A stretch of DNA of 64,000 bases from Sipunculus nudus (Eukaryota; Annelida; Sipuncula; Golfingiida; Sipunculidae). Shown here one piece after another: positions 58,287 to 64,000 of the stretch; position 1 is the stretch's first letter; every line of letters begins with the position of its first letter. The notes under the pieces are model-generated. The model saw only the letters and a list, made by a program, of their open reading frames with translations, searched no databases and was not told the origin of the DNA. The stretch lies in assembly GCA_026874595.1 (NCBI GenBank), contig CM049315.1:33804164-33868163 (forward strand), in the 5' to 3' direction. The position numbers and the translations under genes are program-made.

Positions 58287-58499
58287 AAATTTATGCTCGT
58301 CACGACTACGTGATCTGTTGTTATTAGGTTCCATAACATAAACTTGTGGGCTTGTCCGGGAGGCTTAACAGTTTTGAAAATTTATTAGGCCTTGACCTAC
58401 ACACTGTTTACAATACACTGTTTACAAGATTACACGTGTACATTACATTGTTCACAACATTGATATCAGTGCTTTTTTTAATTAGTTCCGGAGGCTTAC

Positions 58500-59051
58500 C
58501 GCCAGAAATTCAGATATTTGGAAAAGCGCAAACAACAGACCTACGCAGGATTTGCAAGGACGAAAATTGTTTGATCGCTGGTGTAGTTCTAAAAATGTTA
58601 TGAAAGATTATGACAATTTGCGCCAGTTGATTATGCTTGAAGAATAAAGCGCTGCATTAACGCAGATGTTAAAACTTTTCTTGATCAGAAAAGTCCCAAA
58701 ACACTTTATATTGCTGCTCATTTAGCTGATAATTATCCATTAAAACAGAAAATGTCCTTTACTAGCAAATCAAACCAGTTATTCACAATCAAGAATGTAA
58801 ATCAGTGTGGTCAAAAGAAGTTTAAGGCGCAGTTACCCAGTACTAGCAGTCCTGATAGTTCAGCAAAGTCCATTGCTACACCTCAGTCCACGTTCACTGT
58901 GTCTGAATCCAACCAAGGCCAGTCTTTTTCGAAGAAAATCTGTAATTACTGCAAAAAGGAAGGTCATCCAATAGCTAACTGCTGGAAACTTGCAAATAAA
59001 CCGTTGAGCAAACCTTCTGGTTTTGTATTTCAAAATCTATGCATAGCATAG
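58500..59051 (+). pseudogene. Gypsy gag remnant, second copy
   Basis: Same as the first copy, including the same stop after L-E-E and the same frame change, with a Thr to Ala change in the knuckle (C-N-Y-C-K-K-E-G-H-P-I-A-N-C). Shared breaks show that the gag was dead before the duplication. This copy continues into the rest of the element. Confidence 0.8.
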
Positions 59052-59520
59052 TATAAGAGCCAAGCTCCTTTCATGTAAACAAGGGGTACAACTCCTTTAT
59101 TGACTCCAATAAAGAGTGTGATGCTACTGACTCCAAAGAAGAATCCGTAACTTGCGGGGTAAAACCCTCATTTGATTCCTGCGAAGAATTTAATAAGGCA
59201 AGGTCCTTTTAAGACTCCTGCGAGCAGTATCCACTAAATAAGGCGAAGTCATTTTATGACTCTTGCGAGAGTATATCAAATGAGGCCAGGTCCTCTTATG
59301 ACAAACAGAAGTTTATTTTTGCTGAGGAAAATTCCTCTGTTGACTCCCATGAGGAGTTTGATTGTAATATGGATGTAGATTCCTTTAGTGACTAACACTC
59401 TCAGTGTCAGTTCTTTGTTTGATAAAACTGAGGTAGTAGATTCCTATCCTGACTCTGAAAAGGAGTTATTTGACCATTCATAAATGATGGTTTTGTATCA
59501 CTTTCAAGTGATTTTCAGGC

Positions 59521-60061
59521 TCTACCCCTATTCGTATTTTGAGGGACACTGGTTCAGGCCCAACTCTGATGTTAACAAACACTTTGCCATTTTCTAATAA
59601 GTGCTTTATTGGTGCACATGCACTTGTTAATGGTTTCAGACAAGAACACCAGTTCCACTTCACAGTATACATTTAAAGTCAGATTTGATTTCTGGGAATA
59701 TTATTGTGGGCATAGGAACATCTTTACCCTTTAAGGAATTCAGTTGCTGCTAGGCAATGATGTTGCAGTTGACAAAGTACAGCCTGTACCAATAGTGACA
59801 GAAATACCGTCACTTGATCAGGAAACTGATCCTGAAAATCAGGAAATTCCTGGTTTTTATCCTTCATGTGCTGTAACTGGATCTATGGCCAAGAAAAACA
59901 CACATGAGGATAATGGTCCAGATAATAATACTCTGGGAGTCGCTAGTGACTCGTCTTACGACTCGCCCGTACAAAATGCATCATTTTCAAGGTCAGAACT
60001 TATCGCGGAACAGTATAAGGACCCTGATAATTCGTGTTTGTTTTCCAGGGCAGTTTTTTAA
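59521..60061 (+). pseudogene. Gypsy aspartic protease remnant
   Basis: S-T-P-I-R-I-L-R-D-T-G-S-G-P-T-L, with the catalytic D-T-G at 59,545-59,553. After a frame change the L-L-L-G-N-D-V-A end of the protease region follows at about 59,744. An acidic linker (IPSLDQETDPENQEIPGF) leads to integrase. Stops in between make it non-functional. Confidence 0.8.
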
Positions 60062-60178
60062 AGATGAACTGTCACAGAACCCAGTTTGTTTCTATGTTAA
60101 AATGGAGTGCTTATGCGTAAATGACAACCACCGGACGTATGCGCTGATGATGAGTGGACCATCAAACACCAAATAGTA

Positions 60179-61245
60179 ATGCCCAAAAGCTATCGCAATA
60201 AAATTCTAAGCATGGCACATGAGACTCCTTTGTCTGTCCATTTAAGTATAATAAAAAATTATCAGATAGTTAGTACACACTGCAATCGGCCTCACCTCAG
60301 GACAGATGTTGTACAATATTGCACATCATACAACACATGCCAGATGGCAGGCAAACCCAATCAGAATCCTCCTAAGGTACCAATTAGGCCTATCACTGCC
60401 TTTGAGGAACCATTTAGTAAGATTATTGTTGACTGTGTTGGACCACTGCCCAACACAAAATCAAGACATGAATACTTGCTGACAATTATTTGGGTTCTCT
60501 GAGGCAATACCATTGCGCAAAATTAATGCCAAAAGGATTGTGAAGGCTCTGACCAAGTTTTAACAACTGTTGGATTACCAAAATCCGTCCAGTCTGACCA
60601 AGGGTCTAAATTTATGTCTGGCTTATTCCAGCAAGTTATGCTTGAGCTAGGTATAAAACAGTACAGCCTTTTGCCATAACATCCTAAAAGCCAGGGTGCC
60701 CTCGACCTTTTTCGCCAGACATTAAAAAAACATGATTAGGACTCATTGCTATAACACACAGAAAGATTGGAATGAAAGAATCCACCAATTGCTGTTTGCT
60801 GTCAGAGAATCCTTTCAAGAGTCCTTGGTTTCAGTCCCTTTGAACTTGTTTTCAGACATTAAGTTCGAGGTCCATTAAAACTGCTTAAAGAGAAACTCTT
60901 AAGTGAAAATCCTGATTCTCTTAGTTTATTGCAGTATGTCTCAGACTTTCGCACTAAACTACACAATGCTTATGAGATTGCAAAGTCTAATCTAAAGTCT
61001 TCACAAAAGTAATTGAAAACAAAGTATGACAAGTACACAGTAAGTAGTACGTTTGAGCCTGATAAAAAGGTCCTTGCCTTACGTCTTATCCCTGGCGGAC
61101 CTCTGCAAGCTAGGTATTTTGGTCCTTATATTGTTGACAAGAAAGTCATTGATTTAATTACATACTGTTCACTCCAGGTATGCGTAAGAAAATACAACTG
61201 TGCCATGTTAACATGTTGAAACCATATTATGACAGAAATAGCACA
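60179..61245 (+). pseudogene. Gypsy integrase remnant with C-terminal GPY-like region
   Basis: H-E-T-P-L-S-V-H-L-S and C-T-S-Y-N-T-C form the HHCC zinc-binding region. V-D-C-V-G-P-L-P carries the first catalytic Asp (60,431). The S-D-Q-G-S-K-F block with the second Asp (about 60,593) is in another frame after a break near 60,495. The C-terminal part PGGPLQARYFGPYIVDKKV (about 61,090-61,145) and C-H-V-N-M-L-K-P-Y follow. It ends before the RT segment. Confidence 0.85.
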
Positions 61246-61784
61246 TCAGATGTTGTACATAGTGTTACTGCTGTTGTATTGCGCCTGGTCAGATGTGTTC
61301 TGATGGTGGCTGCCAAATTGAACATTTTTTGTCAGTCAGTTTTGAGATACATCAGAAATACCTTGTGCTGGATTACTTCATGTTATAAAGAAACATTCTA
61401 TATGTGTGGCTACCATCAGGATTTTAGTAGGTGACTGTTTCATTCCAATTTAGTCTATATCCTGTATTATCACTCAGTGGTTCATCTGACATTTTCTAAT
61501 ATCACCCACATAATTCAGTTAAGTGAACATGCTGACTTACACTGCAACATTCTTACGGAGTCTGTGAGTGTCACAATTCTCAAGGGTTTTAGCTCCGTCA
61601 AGTAAAATTAGTATTATTATTGCTGGGATTAAGAAACAGAATATTCCTGGATTTAACTTGTACAGACGTACTTGAGGTGGAAGGAATGGCTTTAAAAAGA
61701 TAGAAGTGATTGCAAGACAGAGACATGACCATAAGAAAATTAGGAATTGCATACTGGAGAATAATATCCGGGTACAGATGATAA

Positions 61785-62470
61785 ATGCTGCCTCTTCGAA
61801 GGACTCAGCGAAGCACGTCTGACCGTCAACTTAGTCAAATCTAAGATTATTTATGCACAAGTAACATTTTTGGGTCACATTGTAGGGCAGGGTCAGGGAA
61901 AACCTGTTATGCTACAATAAGTGCTATATCTGCATTTCCTAGACCAGAAAACAAAAAAAGAAAATAATGCATTTTCTTGGTATGGTTGGAAACTACAAGA
62001 AGTTTTGTCCAAATTTTTCTGCTGTAGCTGAACCTTTGACTAATTTGTTAAAGAAGAAACAAAAGTTGTATGGAAAGTTCAGTGTGAAAATGCATTTCAA
62101 AATTTGAAAGCAATGTTGCAAAGTTCACCAGTTTAAGCAGCTCCAGATGTTTCTGTACCTTTTAAGTTAGCTGTAGTTGCTAGTGATACTGCTGCTGGTG
62201 CTGTGTTGGTACAAGAAGACATTGATGGCAAATATCATCCAATTTGTTAGTTTTCAAGAAAGTTTAATGCAAACCAGAAAAACATTGAAAACTATTGAAA
62301 AAGAATGTTTGGCTTCGATTTTGGCACTGCAACATTTTGAAGTCTATGTTACTTCATTAGTCAAGCCTATCATTGTCTACAGTGATAACGATCCCCTCAC
62401 GTTCATGAGCAAGTTCAAGTATTCTAAACATTTAGTGATTGTAATCGCCAAAAGAACTTTTTTAGAGTAA
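61785..62470 (+). pseudogene. Gypsy RT end and RNase H remnant
   Basis: L-S-E-A-R-L-T-V-N-L-V-K-S-K and V-T-F-L-G-H-I-V-G-Q-G-Q (about 61,797-61,895) are the thumb end of RT. F-L-G-M-V-G-N-Y-K-K-F-C and a connecting region follow. RNase H has A-S-D (about 62,180), E-K-E-C-L-A (about 62,298) and Y-S-D (about 62,379) as the D-E-D triad. At least three frame breaks or stops. The RT fingers and palm, with YxDD, are not found between 61,245 and 61,785. Confidence 0.82.
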
Positions 62471-62489
62471 AATTTCTTTTTTCTTATAT

Positions 62490-62498
62490 GAGGGGGAG
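62490..62498 (+). promoter_or_regulatory. Polypurine tract before the 3' LTR
   Basis: gagggggag directly followed by tgttacag, the LTR start. Its position and composition are those of the plus-strand primer of LTR elements. Confidence 0.75.
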
Positions 62499-63262
62499 TG
62501 TTACAGGTGTCTCTTTTATTGTGCGCTGTTGACATTCTGTTTCGTGTTACACTCAAGCCCTTGGCGTCAATTGCTATGGCGTGTAGAGACACAGCGTTCG
62601 GTGTAATCCGTACTGGGTACCCTGGCATGTAAGGTCACAGCGCTCCTGCTTATCTGGAATTTTCTTGGCTGTTCTTGTATTGTTCTTTGGGCGCGTGTGT
62701 ATTATGTATCGTTGTGTTTTTGGATTGTTCGTGAAATAGAAGTTTCTAAGCTTTGGGGTGAGAAGCTATAAATTAGGGGCTGTGTTTAGACTCCCGAGAG
62801 AGGATGGAGATATATTCCAGAAGACACGGAAGAGTGTGAGTCAGTTTGTGGACCTTTCCGATAATTGCAGCACTTATAGATATTCTTCGAACTTTGTAAC
62901 AGATCTTATTTAGTCTTCAGTGTGCCTCTGGGATTATTAGCAGAACTTAACTTTCGGATTACAACAGATTTATTTCGAGATTACATTGGACTATTATTCA
63001 CTGAGAAGATTTACGTGAACTGTTCATCTGGATTATATGTTTTAAAGGACTTGTTAGCTGTGACAGTGGTGGTATCCAAAAAAGCCTTGGATCCGGACAC
63101 CCCGGTACTGTACACTTTATTTATCATACTGTGTAATTGTATTGATTTACTTATATACTGTTGTTATACAGTTGATTTAGTGTATTGTAATTTTGTTTTT
63201 TTAAGAATAATTTATAATTATTTGTTAACAAAAAACCACTGACTTCTTTAATCATAAATCCC
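62499..63262 (+). repeat. LTR, 3' copy
   Basis: Starts tgttacaggtgtctc and matches the other two LTRs with clearly more differences, including a broken 86-codon ORF. Similarity ends at ttaatcat/ttattcat near 63,255, so the right edge is truncated or diverged. Confidence 0.8.
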
Positions 63263-63269
63263 CCGCTTT

Positions 63270-64000
63270 CCTTGAATGATCATATAACCCGCTCCCTCAT
63301 TTCCTGTGTAAAACATGCGATTTCTCAACAGGCCAGGCTAAGCACCCATACACGCGCGGGTCCCGGTTTTGCGTACTCGGCCCACTTAAGTACTCGACCA
63401 AGGCTGGAAGCTCAGCCTACCCGAGCCAGACCACTTGGTGTTTGACCGTCTTGATTGTTCGCTCTGGTGGCAGGACAATATTACATCATTTTAATTCGTG
63501 TTTAAATCAAAACTGCCAGCTTATCCATGATCAATGTGCATGGTTTGATAAGAACTACCGTTTTCTCTAAATTGATGTGACTGTCAACATGACATGACAT
63601 GCTTAGAAATATTTGGCCATTTTCTCAAAAATTCATTTCACCTATATACCATATATTCAGAGCGTTATTTCTCAGTAATTACTTTTACCAGCGTGACACA
63701 TATATATGAGACAAGGCATGTATAACAATGAGCTAGTAGCTCACAAATTTTATTTTAACACAACACATATGGTCTTTAGACGCTATTAAATCATTTATAC
63801 AACTTTTTTTAAACTCGGTGTGGCCGGGCTTTTAAGTGCATACGGTTATGTCACTTTGTTTAATTTATTTAAAGATTTTTGCAAACAAATATTTTTCAAA
63901 ATCTTGGATCATAATTTAACTCAAAATCCATGTTTGCATCTTTTCTTCCGCCATCTTGAATAAATGGCTTCCATAAAAAAACGGGGGTTATATTTCACTC
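63270..64000. other. No gene recognised
   Basis: 63,320-63,475 is a GC-richer stretch of unknown nature. ctcggtgtggccgggc at 63,814-63,829 is shared with 18,558-18,573 and probably marks the end of a MITE that runs out of the window. Confidence 0.4.

Larger units (their letters stand above)
55693..63265 (+). mobile_element. Degenerate Ty3/Gypsy element with Gmr1-like order (gag-PR-IN-RT-RH)
   Basis: Domains occur in this order on the + strand: LTR, gag with zinc knuckle, LTR, gag with zinc knuckle, protease, integrase with its C-terminal GPY-like region, the end of RT, RNase H, purine tract, LTR. Integrase precedes RT, as in Gmr1-like elements. Every coding block is broken by frameshifts or stops, and the first part of RT is not visible, so it cannot move by itself. 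The left 1.7 kb is duplicated in tandem. Confidence 0.85.

Noticed and set aside
63310-63480. 5S rRNA-like or tRNA-like sequence in a GC-rich stretch
   Set aside because: I compared it on both strands with the conserved internal control boxes and found no consistent match.

Overview
The window is AT-rich animal nuclear DNA. Coding sequence is split by GT-AG introns, there are no operons, and most of the length is transposable-element debris and tandem repeats. Elements with a tandem-repeat core, Gypsy, Penelope and CR1/L2-like fragments together fit a marine bivalve mollusc. That is inference; no species marker is present.

Three gene loci can be supported. (1) About 1-11,812, + strand: a serine beta-lactamase-like hydrolase on at least five matching exons. 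Its large last exon carries five repeats resembling the bacterial tandem repeat domain of polyglycine hydrolases. An in-phase acidic exon at 3-96 may belong to it, and the 5' end lies outside the window. (2) 20,064-26,163, + strand: a two-exon GNAT acetyltransferase with a YitH-like C-terminal half, whose intron holds a minus-strand Gypsy gag-protease fragment and a MITE. (3) 49,701-52,009, + strand: a type II membrane glycosyltransferase of the GT32 (DXD) type, with a possible third exon coding for a Cys-rich tail behind an 81-bp intron.

The GNAT locus sits in a segmental duplication. Block A (about 13.74-26.2 kb) and block B (about 28.26-38.3 kb) are collinear. Each holds an older GNAT remnant followed by a second GNAT copy; only the block A copy at 20.06-26.16 kb is intact. 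Where insertions are present in A and absent in B, B gives the empty site, so several insertions can be delimited internally: two tiny elements with perfect 9-bp target duplications, one hairpin-tipped element, and a roughly 550-bp insertion ending at the start codon of the live gene. B carries its own insertions: a 215-bp repeat expanded from one to five copies, a miniature LTR element (TRIM), a 1.3-kb hairpin-tipped element, and Penelope and LINE fragments.

38.3-49.6 kb is mainly repeats: a LINE fragment, a 1.9-kb minisatellite of about 40-bp units, and a hairpin-tipped element with a roughly 300-bp core repeat. 52-55.7 kb has no recognisable gene. 55.7-63.3 kb is a degenerate Ty3/Gypsy element with domain order gag - protease - integrase - RT - RNase H, integrase before RT as in Gmr1-like elements. 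Its LTR-gag end is duplicated in tandem.

The most interesting points are the beta-lactamase/repeat-domain order, the Gmr1-type pol order, the set of repeat families sharing a terminal hairpin design, the TRIM with a pol III B-box-like motif, and the duplication acting as an insertion record.
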